DNA of 64,000 bases from Collybiopsis luxurians FD-317 M1 (taxonomy: Eukaryota > Basidiomycota > Agaricomycetes > Agaricales > Omphalotaceae): the NCBI GenBank assembly GCA_000827265.1, contig KN834751.1:192113-256112 (forward strand), read 5' to 3'. Positions 45,975 through 55,579 of this stretch are shown piece by piece (the stretch's first letter is position 1; each line of letters opens with the position of its first letter). Made by a program: the position numbers and the translations under genes. Below the pieces are notes generated by a model. That model was not told the DNA's origin. It ran no database searches and was given only the letters and a program-made list of their open reading frames with translations.

Positions 45975-46142
45975 ACGTGTACAATAGTTTACCGTAATGT
46001 AGGATTTCGTGAGTCATCCAGTTCCTGCCGTGCCTCTCAAACTGATTAGCTATACCTTGAGCGTTGAACAATGTGACAATGGCTATACGTACAATGACAT
46101 TGACAATGAACATTGCGATTAAAGTCCGAGATCGAGGCCTAA

Positions 46143-46265
46143 TATGAAGATAAGTATTCTTGTTTCACGCCTCACAGGCCAAAACCTTGAGAGCGCTCTT
46201 GGTACACCTTTATTTTTAGAGCTTAAGAGGGCGCTATTTGAGGTGGATGGAGCCGAACTGATATA
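46143..46265 (+). pseudogene. Enoyl-CoA hydratase 5' fragment (decayed copy)
   Basis: The stretch reads ISILVSRLTGQNLESALGTP and LFLELKRALFEVDGAE. It parallels the intact gene's [11 protein letters not shown]...[11 protein letters not shown] and [16 protein letters not shown] at 47611-47755. The segment between (SVALITLN region) is deleted, and no further hydratase exon follows before copy 2 starts at 46373. It is a truncated, non-functional relic that marks the right part of cassette copy 1. Confidence 0.8.
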
Positions 46266-46372
46266 CACGGGTACATTCCAACCATCGTCACTTCGAGCGA
46301 GTTATAAACCAGGTATAAATGAGCAGCTGCTGACGTGGACTAGGGACGTTCCATTTGAAAACTGGTGAAGCT

Positions 46373-46880
46373 CAGGTCAACGCCGAAGCCTTTTGTGCCA
46401 CTGGCCTCTACTGTATAGCTCAGGGTCCGATTTCCATCAATTCATACCGACACAAAATCAAGGAACCCCATATTCAAGGCTGCCTGACCATTCTGACCCC
46501 CGATTTACTTTCTCATCTTCAATCGTATCGGTGACTCTTCAGACGAGACCGACGAATGCACCTGTGCCAAACGCGTGCCTGTTCGCTCTGAATATCACGA
46601 ATAGACCACACATACAGGCGGTGGAGGTGTATTGCTCTCTATCGTCACCGGAAGGACAGAAGCTGCTTGGCTGTACTTACCTTTTACTATGTACCAATTT
46701 CACGATCTAGCTGGAAGGGTAAGATCATAGAGTGTGGTATGTTCAACCTCCCGGGTCACTGTTTCCTGTCCTCCAACTTTAAAATCACTTAGATTTGGAC
46801 AGTGGACTCCGGAGAAGCTAGTCATATTTCCCACTACCCCATTCCGTTGACATGGTGTAAAGGCCCAGTAGAAGAACTCT
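46373..46880 (+). pseudogene. YCII-A pseudogene
   Basis: This is collinear with the YCII-A gene at 44697-45400. Recognisable pieces are DETDECTCAKRVPVRSEYHE (compare DKTDEGTFAKRKSVRSEHLE), GGGVLLS with a following SSPEGQKLLG, and a final block matching WDPEKLVILP (tggactccggagaagctagtc). The start codon is lost: copy 1 has caatcatg where copy 2 has caatcgta. A stop (tag) follows RSEYHE, and the middle exon is deleted in part. No alternative start restores a YCII domain. Confidence 0.85.
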
Positions 46881-46913
46881 TGTTTATACAAGAAGGCCTC
46901 CCTGATATCACCT

Positions 46914-47403
46914 ATGTTGTTTTTCCTTCGCGGGTCCCGGATACTGTTCCGTAGCAATAATTTTCGGTCAATGTCCTCTTCTACTTCAGGACCTAGACTT
47001 CATAAATTCGTCCTCTTCGCTCCAGATGCTAAAGATTCTCCCCGCTTGGCTGTTATGCAACAGCATCGTTCCGAAATCAAGCCCTTTGTCGGTTCCGGTG
47101 TCGTAAGTAAGGCAACTTTTCGCGACTTTGTCCATATCTATCCTCATATTTCTGGTAGAAGTTGCTGGAATGGCGGTTTTACCAGAATCAATTGAATATA
47201 AAGACGCACCTGTGAAACCGGTTGGAAGTTTGATCATATACGAAGCCGAAAATATCAATATTGTACGGAAAATGGTTGAAGAGGATGTCTACTATACCTC
47301 CGGAGTGGTGAGTACATCCTAGAGCCGTTAGCGAAAACTAACGGCTTCTATGGAGTGGGACAAAGATAAACTTGTACTCTTACCGTTCCTTTCAGTGACT
47401 TGA
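46914..47403 (+). CDS. YCII-related domain protein B' (paralogue of B)
   Basis: ATG 46914 gives MLFFLRGSRILFRSNNFRSM, again presequence-like. Then come LHKFVLFAPDAKDSPRLAVM, QQHRSEIKPFVGSGVVKVAG, MAVLPESIEYKDAPVKPVGS, LIIYEAENINIVRKMVEEDV and YYTSGVWDKDKLVLLPFLSV, ending T with TGA at 47401-47403. It is therefore three residues shorter than B (the final PFP is lost). Intron positions are the same as in B. Coding differences are spread and mostly conservative, which suggests the copy is still under selection. The enoyl-CoA hydratase gene begins 107 bp downstream on the same strand. Confidence 0.83.
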
Positions 47404-47510
47404 GCGTGTACTGTACTGTATATAAACTGTAGAACTTTGTGTTGACTTTGTGAGCTCCGGCAGTAAATCGTGTCATCAAGTAGCCGGTCTCCGCTCAGCT
47501 TCGAACCAGT

Positions 47511-48629
47511 ATGATCATCTCCCGTGCCTTTCAACTAACATCAACCGGACTCAGGACTAGTTCTCAAAATCTCTTTGCTTTGGGAACAGTGCGATTAATG
47601 TCGACACAATACGAAAATATTCTTGTTTCTCGCCCAAATCCCTCCGTTGCCCTTATAACTCTCAACAGGCCGAAGGCCTTGAACGCTCTTAGTACACCCT
47701 TGTTTCTAGAGCTCAATAAAGCATTATTTGAGGTGGATGCAGATGAACAAGTAGGCGCGATTGTCTTGACTGGTTCCGACAAAGCTTTCGCTGGTGAGTA
47801 CGCCAGTGCTCAGTTACCCTTATATATCTCACTTGTGAATTAGCTGGCGCGGATATCAAGGAAATGAAAGACAAAGAGTGTTAGTCTATGAAACTTGTCT
47901 TGATGACGGAATAAAGGCTTATTTGAACAGTTGCCGATGTCTACAAGAACAAATTCCTTGAAAACTGGGGCGATTTGGCTAATCTTAAGAAACCAGTTAT
48001 TGCCGCTGTGAGCGGTTACGCCGTGTGTTTTTGTCTTCACTCACTCGTATCTGGCAATTCATAACTTTACAGCTCGGCGGAGGGTGTGAACTGGCTCTCA
48101 TGTGCGACATCATTCTGGCGTCTCCGACAGCCAAGTTTGGGCAACCCGAAATTAACCTTGGTGTTATCCCGGGCGGAGGAGGTTCTCAGCGTTTGGTTCA
48201 CGCTATCGGCAAATCTCGCGCGATGGAGCTAGTTCTGACTGGCCGACACGTTTCTGCTCAAGAAGCTGAGCAGTGGGGAATGATCAGCCGTGTCACTGAA
48301 AATGTCGTCGACGAAGCCGTCAAGATGGCTACTGAGATTGCAAGTAAAGGTCAGATTGCGGTACAGGCTGGGAAGGAAGTCGTCAATGCTGGTATGTGTT
48401 CCATGTCGATCATCGTGCTAGTTGCGGGCTCAATGTTCACCAGCGTACGAAATGACGCTGGCAGAGGGACTGAGATTTGAAAGACGAACATTCCATGGAT
48501 TATTTGCGACCAGGGACCAGAAGGAAGGCAAGTATGTCGCAAAAATCCAAACACTACTATCTCTAAGGTCGATATACAGGAATGGCTGCGTTTGCGGAGA
48601 AGAGAAAAGCCCAATTTACCAATTCTTAA
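47511..48629 (+). CDS. Mitochondrial enoyl-CoA hydratase
   Basis: This crotonase-fold enzyme hydrates trans-2-enoyl-CoA in fatty-acid or valine/isoleucine breakdown. ATG 47511 gives [20 protein letters not shown], a presequence with a second Met at LMSTQ. The domain shows [40 protein letters not shown] (oxyanion-hole AGADI), [20 protein letters not shown] (first active-site Glu in GGGCE), [20 protein letters not shown] (second Glu in QPEI) and [20 protein letters not shown]. The final exon, [15 protein letters not shown] with TAA 48627-48629, is reached only through a GC-AG intron (48528-48579). Seven exons. It is similar in length and residues to ECHS1-type hydratases. It sits at the end of the YCII cassette; a shared pathway with the YCII proteins is inference. 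Confidence 0.93.
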
Positions 48630-48761
48630 GCGAAACACAAGGTCACTGTATTAGGGAATTTGTACAATACTTCCTGTGGAGATGGAGAATAAATCTATGC
48701 ACATCCTCTAGATCCTTGTGAGCCGACGGAAAATAAAGCATATGGAGGACACACCTATATC

Positions 48762-49079
48762 CTACTTATACCAACGGAACAAACTAGCCGCCAACAAACC
48801 TGTAGATGGTAAAAAAAAACAAAAATTTGGGAAGTTCAGGTGCAGCCTACCTACTCCGACGCCTGCCATTATTCGTTTTTGGATGGGTGTTCCAGGCGCG
48901 ACTGCTCGCGATTGCCAAAGTGCGTAGCTTCCTGTGATGGCGAATGTACCAGTACCAACGATTCTGCAGCTCAGGCAATCTCCAGGCTTTGAAAGGTTTG
49001 TACTTGCAGCTTCCATCGTCGTGGTGTTGAACGAAGGCTTTTGCGTCAGCCGCGGCCGGCTCCGGCTCCGGCTCATCAT
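48762..49079 (-). CDS. DMAC1/DUF4536-like small mitochondrial membrane protein
   Basis: Two exons join. From ATG 49079 (MMSRSRSRPRLTQKPSFNTT) or the internal ATG 49016 (MEAASTNLSKPGD), the chain reads CLSCRIVGTGTFAITGSYAL, WQSRAVAPGTPIQKRIMAGV and, after an intron ending tctacag, GGLLAASLFRWYK with TAG at 48762-48764. The pattern CLSCRxxGTG, one hydrophobic segment, a loop with PGTP and a second hydrophobic segment is that of the DUF4536/DMAC1 (TMEM261) family. In animals this family helps assemble the distal membrane arm of respiratory complex I. Its role in fungi is inferred. It is convergent with the ECH gene (stops 132 bp apart). The start is uncertain: the longer form has an Arg-rich, presequence-like N-terminus. 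Confidence 0.75.
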   Translation of the reverse strand: MMSRSRSRPRLTQKPSFNTTTMEAASTNLSKPGDCLSCRIVGTGTFAITGSYALWQSRAVAPGTPIQKRIMAGVGVGRLHLNFPNFCFFLPSTGLLAASLFRWYK

Positions 49080-49118
49080 GGGCGGCAAACTGCCATTACT
49101 TGATATGGCAGTCTTGCT

Positions 49119-49192
49119 TTGTCTATTTTGTATATTGTTGTACTGTTTCGCTTGGGCCAGCGAAAAAGTACAACAATAGACAAAATAGACAA
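49119..49192. repeat. Near-perfect 34-bp inverted repeat (hairpin)
   Basis: The left arm 49119-49152 and right arm 49159-49192 are reverse complements with two mismatches in 34, separated by a 6-bp loop (tgggcc). The right arm also contains a short direct repeat (atagacaaaatagacaaaat). The hairpin lies in the spacer between the DMAC1-like gene (start 49079) and the BTB gene (start 49255). No target-site duplication or transposase is seen. Confidence 0.85.
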
Positions 49193-49254
49193 AATATGAC
49201 TTATTAACAACACTTGTGTGCGCTCTTCACCCAACTACCCCACACCATCTCCCA

Positions 49255-50468
49255 ATGATTTCTGCACAGAAAAAGCGTTCTCGCAGCCCCAGTCCTTCTA
49301 GGGAACATCCCATTTCCTCAAAACGAAAGCGCGACAGAAGGTCTACTCCAGACCTTTCGAGGAGCGAAAAAATGTATTTCCTGGACCCCGACTTTGCCGA
49401 AGTCAAAGGAGACATTTACCTCAGAATCGACAACGTTCTCTTCCCTTGCATTTGCGAAAAACTCGCGGAAGCTGGAGGGTTCTTCGGTGGTCTATTTTCG
49501 ATTCCACAGCCTGAACAAGCCGAACTTGTTAACGGCTTACCCTACTGCGATATGCTTGACTGTTCAGCCGACGATCTGCGCCCTTTACTGCAACTTCTCC
49601 ATGGATTCGACGAGTGAGTATTTGATTCGCGACGTCAGATTGAACTCTCTCATTGACTTTTTTCAGCGTCTTCTGGGCCACAGGTACCGAGGACGGTGAA
49701 CACCGGTGCAATTTGGAAAATGTCCTCAGTGTGCTCAAACTCAGCGCACGATTCGACCTTGCGAGCTGTCGAAACCAGGCCATTGACGCCTTTGGACAAC
49801 TCGTCGACCACATTTGCAGATATCTCTTGACTAAATCGCCTGCACCTGACGAGCCTACCGTCTTCCTCGTTGGAGAGAACCTGAGAGAAGATAATACCAT
49901 GGGCAGATTATCTTTCAAAATGGTCAACATCTTCCAAGAGTGCGACCTTCCTCAATTTATGCCCTTTGCGTACTATTTCGCCGCTCAGCAGCCCGTCCAC
50001 GCTATCGTAGATGGCATCGTACTCCCGAACGGGAAGAAAGAAACGTTATCCCTCGAAGGCATGAAGAAAGTCCTGCAGGGAAAAGAGGCGCTACGAGATT
50101 TAAGACGCAATACTACTTTCTACTGGATAACTCTAGTTGCGTCCTATCCACAGGCCCACTATGCGAGGATCTCCATGTGTAACTCAGAACGCAATTGCTA
50201 TGAGTTCGCTGCGAGCCTGCATTCGGCTTGTTTCCGCTCCGGATCCTCCATGTTAGAGGGCAGGTGCGATGCTTTGGATTCCCTGTCTCACTCTGCCTGG
50301 GAGACTATGAAAAACCACATTTGCGAACGTTGTCAGGAGCATTATATGGATCTAATGGTGGAATATCGGACTGTAAGTTGGAATAGACTGCCATTAATGT
50401 TTGGCAACCGCAGCTGGGATCAGCTAAAGAAAGAGCAGGTGAAGTTGGACAAGGAGTGGGGTAACTGA
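49255..50468 (+). CDS. BTB/POZ-domain protein, agaricomycete type (second copy)
   Basis: ATG 49255 opens with a basic Ser/Arg-rich head (MISAQKKRSRSPSPSREHPI, with a likely nuclear signal SSKRKRDRR). The BTB core follows: YFLDPDFAEVKGDIYLRIDN, VLFPCICEKLAEAGGFFGGL, LLQLLHGFDDVFWATGTEDG and NVLSVLKLSARFDLASCRNQ. One intron (about 49614-49666) interrupts the BTB fold at GFDD. The C-terminal half has CNSERNCYEFAASLHSACFR and NHICERCQEHYMDLMVEYRT, a Cys-rich region of the same type as in the BTB gene at 43446-44468. TGA is at 50466-50468. The two BTB genes flank the YCII/ECH block in opposite orientation but are strongly diverged in sequence, so they are members of a large family rather than a recent pair. 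Confidence 0.85.
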
Positions 50469-50858
50469 ATGTAAACTGGTTGTCTATATTATTTCTTTAT
50501 TTCTTTATTTTTGTACTGTGTCAATTTCAGATTCTTTTCCCCACGGGGTGCGGGAAACTTCCTGAGCCGCATTTGTTCAAGATTTAACACCTTCCGATCC
50601 GATGCTCGGTGCCTGCTCTCATGTGAACGGGAACTCTAACCTTGAAATGCTTGAAATGCTTCAAATTTCGGCGAGTTTTGCCACTTTATGGAAAGTCTTT
50701 TTCATCTGTTTTCCATAAAGAGAAAATTTCCACGTCTTTTCTATCATTTGATATTTGCCTGCTCCCGCCTGCTTTTTCTCAGCTAACATTGGTCTTCTTA
50801 AATAAATTAAGCTGCAGATGACGTTCGGTCGCACTTCCTCTTTATCCAGGCCATCTAC
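50469..50858. other. Intergenic with short ttatttc repeats
   Basis: These 390 bp separate the BTB stop and the P450 start. Just after the stop there is a tandem of tttctttat units (about 50490-50512) and then the promoter of the P450 gene. No gene is seen. Confidence 0.45.
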
Positions 50859-53356
50859 ATGGAAGGACTTCAACGATTTGTGGGTTTAACTCACCCGGTG
50901 TATCTCGACTGCTTGAGATTAACCCTCACTTGCAGGATATCCCTTATTTCGGCGTTGTGATTGGACTACTCGCCTTCTTCCTCTATCGCAAATATACGCG
51001 AATCTCTATTTCTCATATCCCTGGCCCCGAGCCGGAATCGTTCTTCTTAGGTGCTTGTTGGCGGACTATATGGGTTTGTAGACCTGATTAACCATCCTTC
51101 CTATACACCTAGGAAACCTTCCGGAACTCTTTCAGAGCCAAGCTGGCGTCCCAGATTTTAAATGGCAGCGCCAGTTCGGAGACGTTGTCAGGATCAAGGG
51201 GCCCTTTTTCGAAGACCGCCTCGTCATTTCGGGTTCGTATGTCTTATTATCTAAATGAAGCACTTTGTTTTAAGCTTGTAACGATACGTTCAGATCCGAA
51301 AGCAATGCAATATATCTTCCAGACTGCAGGTTTGTGTCGTGATGGTATTTGGCGGGTGTCGTCAAGATCTTTAACAATGTTCAGGTTATGGTTTTCTGAA
51401 GTGGCCGGAGAGAACAGAAATCAGTCGGGTACTAATGGGACGTGGTCTTCTCTGGGCTGATGGTAGGTTTTGTGGAACGTCTTACCTTCGGTACCGAGCG
51501 AGTCCCACCTCTCTACAGACACTATCCATAAGCGGCAAAGGAAGGTAATGCTGCCGGGCTTCGGAGGTACGCGCAAGACCACGGCAGCTACTGTTTTGAG
51601 TGCATTAACGACATCAAATAGCCCCGGAATCCAAAGCTTTTGTACCTATTTTTCAAAGAGGCGCATCGAATGTAAGCTCCCGATATTTATCTCACGTCCG
51701 GCATGGACTCAATCTGTATCCCAAGCTTACCGCCATTTGGAATGATATTCTTGCCAGCTCTCCAAATGCATCGGCGGAGGTGAACGTTGCCGCTTGGCTT
51801 TCTCGGGTGACGATGGATTCTCTCGGCGAAGGTTGAAACCTGGTATATCTTATCGTATGTATGTGCACTAATATCCATCTATACAGCTGCCTTTGACTAT
51901 CACTTTGGGGCGCTAGAGAACAAAGACAATGAGTTAATGAAGGCCTATTTTGGGCTGATGTCTGTTCTTCATGTTGTTTTACCTTGTCGCCGGTTTTCAC
52001 TGAACTACACTCACTTAGGTCTGACACTTTAGGTCAACCGTCGCGGCAAGCAATCTTCATGCAAACCGTCATGCCGGTTTGGTATCTGCAATTGTTGTCC
52101 AAGTACTCCCGCAGTAGACGAATGGTTCATGCCCGGCGTACCGCACAGCTAGCCAATGAAGTTGCTCAAGCTTTGATAGATATGAAATCAGAAGATCTTC
52201 TTCACGGTAAAGAGAATAAAGATATCTTGAGCCTGTTGGGTCAGTCAATTTCGATCGATCTTGATATGCTCCTGAAACATCCACAGTAAAGGCCAATGCT
52301 TCGGAAAACCCTGCTACTCGTCTTACACATGAGGAAATGCTTGCTCAAATGAGGACGCTACTGCTTGCAGGTAGGTTGTCAGCACTACACTATTTGCACG
52401 GTCATAGAGTCAGATGACTTGATAGGACACGAAACGTATTAACATCTTTCTTCTCTCGTAAATTAGCTGCACTAACATATTGTTTCAGATCTAGCACCAC
52501 ATTGAACTGGTGGGTCTCCGCAAGAGACTGAATGGAAATTCATAAAAATCACATACTCTCTCTAGGATCTTACTCGAACTTGCTCGACATCCGGATGTAC
52601 AACAGAAGCTTCGAGAGGAGATTCGAGTAACGGAACGGAACCTCGGAAACAGAGACTTTACAGCCGCCGATTATGATAACATGCCCTACTTAACTGCGGT
52701 TGTGAAAGTATGTCCATGGGGTCTCATTCAAGCATATAACTCACCGCAGCGTCATAGGAATCAATGCGCATCCACCCAGCCCTGTATCAGAACTACAGAC
52801 AAGCCGCGCGCGATGAAATTATACCTTTATCCACGCCAATTACGACTACAAACGGTGACACGATCTCCGAGCTCCCGGTTGCGAAAGGAACCAAGCTGGT
52901 GTTGTCCATTGCGGCGTACAATAGGTATTGCAGCCAATCCGAGTCTGCCGTCGAGACATCCTCTTACTGTAAATCAGAAACAAAGAAGTTTTTGGCGAAG
53001 ATGCCGACGTCTACAACCCCGAAAGATGGTTTAGAACATCCGAAAAGAAGGGGCCCACGGTTGGCGTATATGGCAATCTGTAAGTAAACGTCCAGGACTC
53101 CATGGTGTCCGAACTTAGCTCCATTGACAGCCTGACCTTCTCTGCTGGGGTTCGAACATGTGTTGGCTGGAGGTTTGCTTTGTGTGAGGTTCAGACATTG
53201 GTTGTAGAGATTATCAACAACTTCGAGCTGGGACCGACACAGGATCTAGGACGACTGAGACGAGAGGCATGTTTGGTGATGCTCCCTACATTGTCAGGAG
53301 AGGAGATTCAGGGAGAAAACTTACCGCTTCGAATCAACATCGCTGCCCGAGATTAG
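50859..53356 (+). CDS. Cytochrome P450 monooxygenase
   Basis: ATG 50859 gives MEGLQRF; the first intron then leads to DIPYFGVVIGLLAFFLYRKY, a single N-terminal membrane anchor, and the proline hinge HIPGPEPE. About fifteen short exons join without a frame break. P450 landmarks are: the I helix AGHETSSTTLNW (rebuilt across an intron that splits HET), ExxR in KESMRIHPALYQNYRQA, the NPERW meander, and the heme loop FSAGVRTCVGWRFALCEV with the ligand Cys. TAG is at 53354-53356. All key residues are present, so it should be a working ER monooxygenase. The substrate is unknown; it has no biosynthetic cluster around it. It is placed in the broad group of fungal microsomal P450s with AGHET-type I helices. 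Confidence 0.9.
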
Positions 53357-53609
53357 TTTATTTCGCTTTTACTGGTAGCTGCAAAAGCCTCAGCTTATAA
53401 CTACTTCTCTGAAAATGAATCGCTTATGTAGTGTGACACGATCATGTGACTAGTCACGGTAACGCACTGTTACGCAGCGCCAATGATTTCTCTAGTTTGA
53501 CCTTCAACCATACATTTGTCCTGACACAGATGTTTTTGTAAATCTGACAATGTGCGTCTGCAGATTTTGAAAACCCCAGTGTTCTAACTAACTCAGTTTG
53601 CAACAGTAA

Positions 53610-55178
53610 ATGGTTGTTCCGGCGTTCAGACTGACTTCTCGTGCTCGGGAAGCTAGCGCGTCGCCTTCTATTTCTCTTGAAAAGGGGAGACATAGAATAC
53701 GTGCTCCTCGCGTCACAAATATTTCTCAACACACGTCTCTTTCTGCTTCTCGCAGACCGGTTCCAACTACGGATCGTAATAATTTGTATTTGGCCATCCT
53801 AGTCATGCTTCTCGTCTTTGCCTGTCTGGTCAGCTTCGGGACCGCATACTACCTGTACAGATTTAGGTGGAGTCACCCCCTTGACGTTAGTGTGCAGCAC
53901 GCTGATGAAATCACTCAAGTCATCGAGGTTGATCCCCATATCGAAGCCTGTCCCAAAATCAACTCGTCCCGCGAAAAATACTTGTCCTATTTGCCCCACA
54001 GTGGTTTCCATAACCAGCGCATTGCCCTCGAAAATGCACTTACGCTTTCGCACATCTTGAATCGCACCCTTCTCATCCCACCGGTCCGACTGGGAACCCC
54101 TTTGCGTTATGTTAATTATGACTCGCTGTATTCGTATGTCGCACTTTCAGGGAAGGAGAATCTCGGACATTGCTCGAGAACTACTTTGAATCTGACTCTC
54201 CCGCTTGAATGCCTCGATTACTTTGATTATACCTACTTATCATGGGAATGGCTCGTCGACTTGCCATCAATTCGAGCTCGCCAGCCCGTAATATCTCGCT
54301 GGAATCTTACCGATGCATGGATACGCGAGTGTCTGAACATATCATACTCTAACACTCGGGTTCTCAAAGACTCTGGCCGTTATCATTTTCGTTTTTCAGA
54401 CAAGGGTTCGGTCACGCAAAACGAAAAATACCTTGAAAAGTTGAATATCAGCGCGCTAGCATCCTTTTCGGAACCGTTGCTCCAAATCGGCACTCTGTTT
54501 GGCTCCTCGAGATTGCATCTGGTAGAACCCAAAAATCGCAGCATTCGCTCACAAATACGAGCACGTATGATGCTCACAAATCCGTATCTCTTGCATGCCG
54601 CAGGGTCGGTTGCGAAATTACTAGGCAATACATTCATTGGCATACATGTGCGATTGGGAGATGGTCAGTTTCATCTTAACGGAGGGGCTGCGGTGAGATC
54701 ATTGTGGCGGTCACTTGTGCAAGGAGTGATGGGTCTTTCTGCCGAGGATGCAACCGCTCTAGAAGAGAATTTCGGGAAACAGATCAGCTCTCCCATTCGG
54801 ATTGGAGATGAACACTCACCTTTACAATGTCGCGGTTCTCATTACTCGGAACCTCACCTTATACCCTTGAACACACCTTTGTATATCGCGACCGACGCTA
54901 ACGACCCTACCAATGAACCTTCCCTTGCCTTATTTTTCAACACCTTTCCTTGCACGTTTGTTTTAGGTGATTTTTTGAGTAGCCTTACAGCCTTGGATCG
55001 GATCGACAACCTGTACGATGGTTTGAAACTGAAGCCATTTTTATTGCCCTTTGTGGACGCGATGATTGTCGGAAAAGCCTATCGCGCTATAGGAACTCCA
55101 GGGAGTACATTTAGTGCGTACGTTACGGATGTACTTTGGCAAAGGTACCACGATTTTGAAATTGCAGAACGAGGATAG
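53610..55178 (+). CDS. Type II membrane protein, O-fucosyltransferase-like
   Basis: This is a single exon of 522 codons from ATG 53610 to TAG 55176-55178, notable for lacking introns in an intron-rich window. A basic, Ser-rich cytosolic head is followed by a membrane anchor (LYLAILVMLLVFACLVSFGT, about residues 57-80) and a lumenal domain. Segments KYLSYLPHSGFHNQRIALEN and ALTLSHILNRTLLIPPVRLG match the entry of the GDP-fucose O-fucosyltransferase superfamily (GT65/68-like). FIGIHVRLGDGQFHLNGGAA resembles the HxRxxD-type nucleotide-sugar site, and LYIATDAND the later acidic motif. Several N-glycosylation sequons occur. The donor sugar and acceptor are not established. Golgi or ER location is inferred from the topology. 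Confidence 0.82.
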   Translation: MVVPAFRLTSRAREASASPSISLEKGRHRIRAPRVTNISQHTSLSASRRPVPTTDRNNLYLAILVMLLVFACLVSFGTAYYLYRFRWSHPLDVSVQHADEITQVIEVDPHIEACPKINSSREKYLSYLPHSGFHNQRIALENALTLSHILNRTLLIPPVRLGTPLRYVNYDSLYSYVALSGKENLGHCSRTTLNLTLPLECLDYFDYTYLSWEWLVDLPSIRARQPVISRWNLTDAWIRECLNISYSNTRVLKDSGRYHFRFSDKGSVTQNEKYLEKLNISALASFSEPLLQIGTLFGSSRLHLVEPKNRSIRSQIRARMMLTNPYLLHAAGSVAKLLGNTFIGIHVRLGDGQFHLNGGAAVRSLWRSLVQGVMGLSAEDATALEENFGKQISSPIRIGDEHSPLQCRGSHYSEPHLIPLNTPLYIATDANDPTNEPSLALFFNTFPCTFVLGDFLSSLTALDRIDNLYDGLKLKPFLLPFVDAMIVGKAYRAIGTPGSTFSAYVTDVLWQRYHDFEIAERG

Positions 55179-55579
55179 ATTGCTGCGACTTCGGATTATT
55201 CGGAAACATTTGATGTTAACGGCAGAATATCATAAAACTCCAACGGTAACCCGGAAGGGCTACGTTAATAACTAGATGAAGCATAATAATAGCATACATA
55301 GCATTGCTCTGCACAAACATAGCCGTAAAGGATTTCACAATTGCAGGAGTGAGAGTGTCAGAGCTGGATCTCGCCTAAATGCGTTGCGATGATGGTTTGA
55401 TGGTTTCACCATCATTTATGATTTGATCTTTTTTTTCCCGGGCGCGGCTCAAGGTAGGGTATAAGTACTGGGCGGTGACCGGCGCGCAGTTTCTCTTTCA
55501 CAGCCCGCCTTCCCTGACCATCTGGCAAGGTCTTCTCTCCCCTCATTTTATTCCTCAATCTTGTAGATAATAGTGCACG
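55179..55579. promoter_or_regulatory. Intergenic and promoter of VTS1-like gene
   Basis: These 401 bp separate two plus-strand genes. A TATA-like gggtataagtac lies at about 55455-55466, roughly 120 bp before the next ATG, followed by a pyrimidine-rich leader (tctctttcacagcccgcc). A direct phrase (gatggtttgatggtttcacc) occurs at about 55388. No gene is seen. Confidence 0.45.

Larger units (their letters stand above)
44697..46265 (+). repeat. Tandem segmental duplication, copy 1 (YCII-A, YCII-B, ECH fragment)
   Basis: Copy 1 holds an intact YCII-A gene, an intact YCII-B gene and a 5' remnant of an enoyl-CoA hydratase gene, in the same order and orientation as copy 2 (46373 to at least 47756). 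The matching left edges are 44697 and 46373. YCII-B starts are 1,453 bp apart, and the ECH segments are about 1,460 bp apart. Similarity is clear by eye in promoter, coding and intron sequence, but it is well below identity, so the duplication is old. Confidence 0.8.
46373..47756 (+). repeat. Tandem segmental duplication, copy 2 (YCII-A relic, YCII-B', ECH)
   Basis: Copy 2 carries a decayed YCII-A, an intact YCII-B' and the intact enoyl-CoA hydratase gene, collinear with copy 1. The right end is given here as the last point where copy 1 still aligns (the ECH 5' fragment); the ECH gene itself continues to 48629. It begins with caggtcaacgccgaagcc, as in copy 1. Confidence 0.8.

Noticed and set aside
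48718..48927. Plus-strand 69-codon frame after the hydratase
   Set aside because: It lies opposite the better supported DMAC1-like gene and has no ATG-based context or motif.
49119..49192. CRISPR-like or tandem repeat array
   Set aside because: It is a single inverted repeat with a 6-bp loop, not spaced direct repeats, and the DNA is fungal.
43446..50468. The two BTB genes as inverted ends of one large duplication
   Set aside because: They share domain type only; intron positions and sequence differ too much, and the flanking sequence is not repeated.
50859..53356. P450 as a pseudogene, because single frames are broken by many stops
   Set aside because: All stops fall in introns of about 50 nt with proper ends; the I helix, ExxR, PERW and heme loop are intact after joining.
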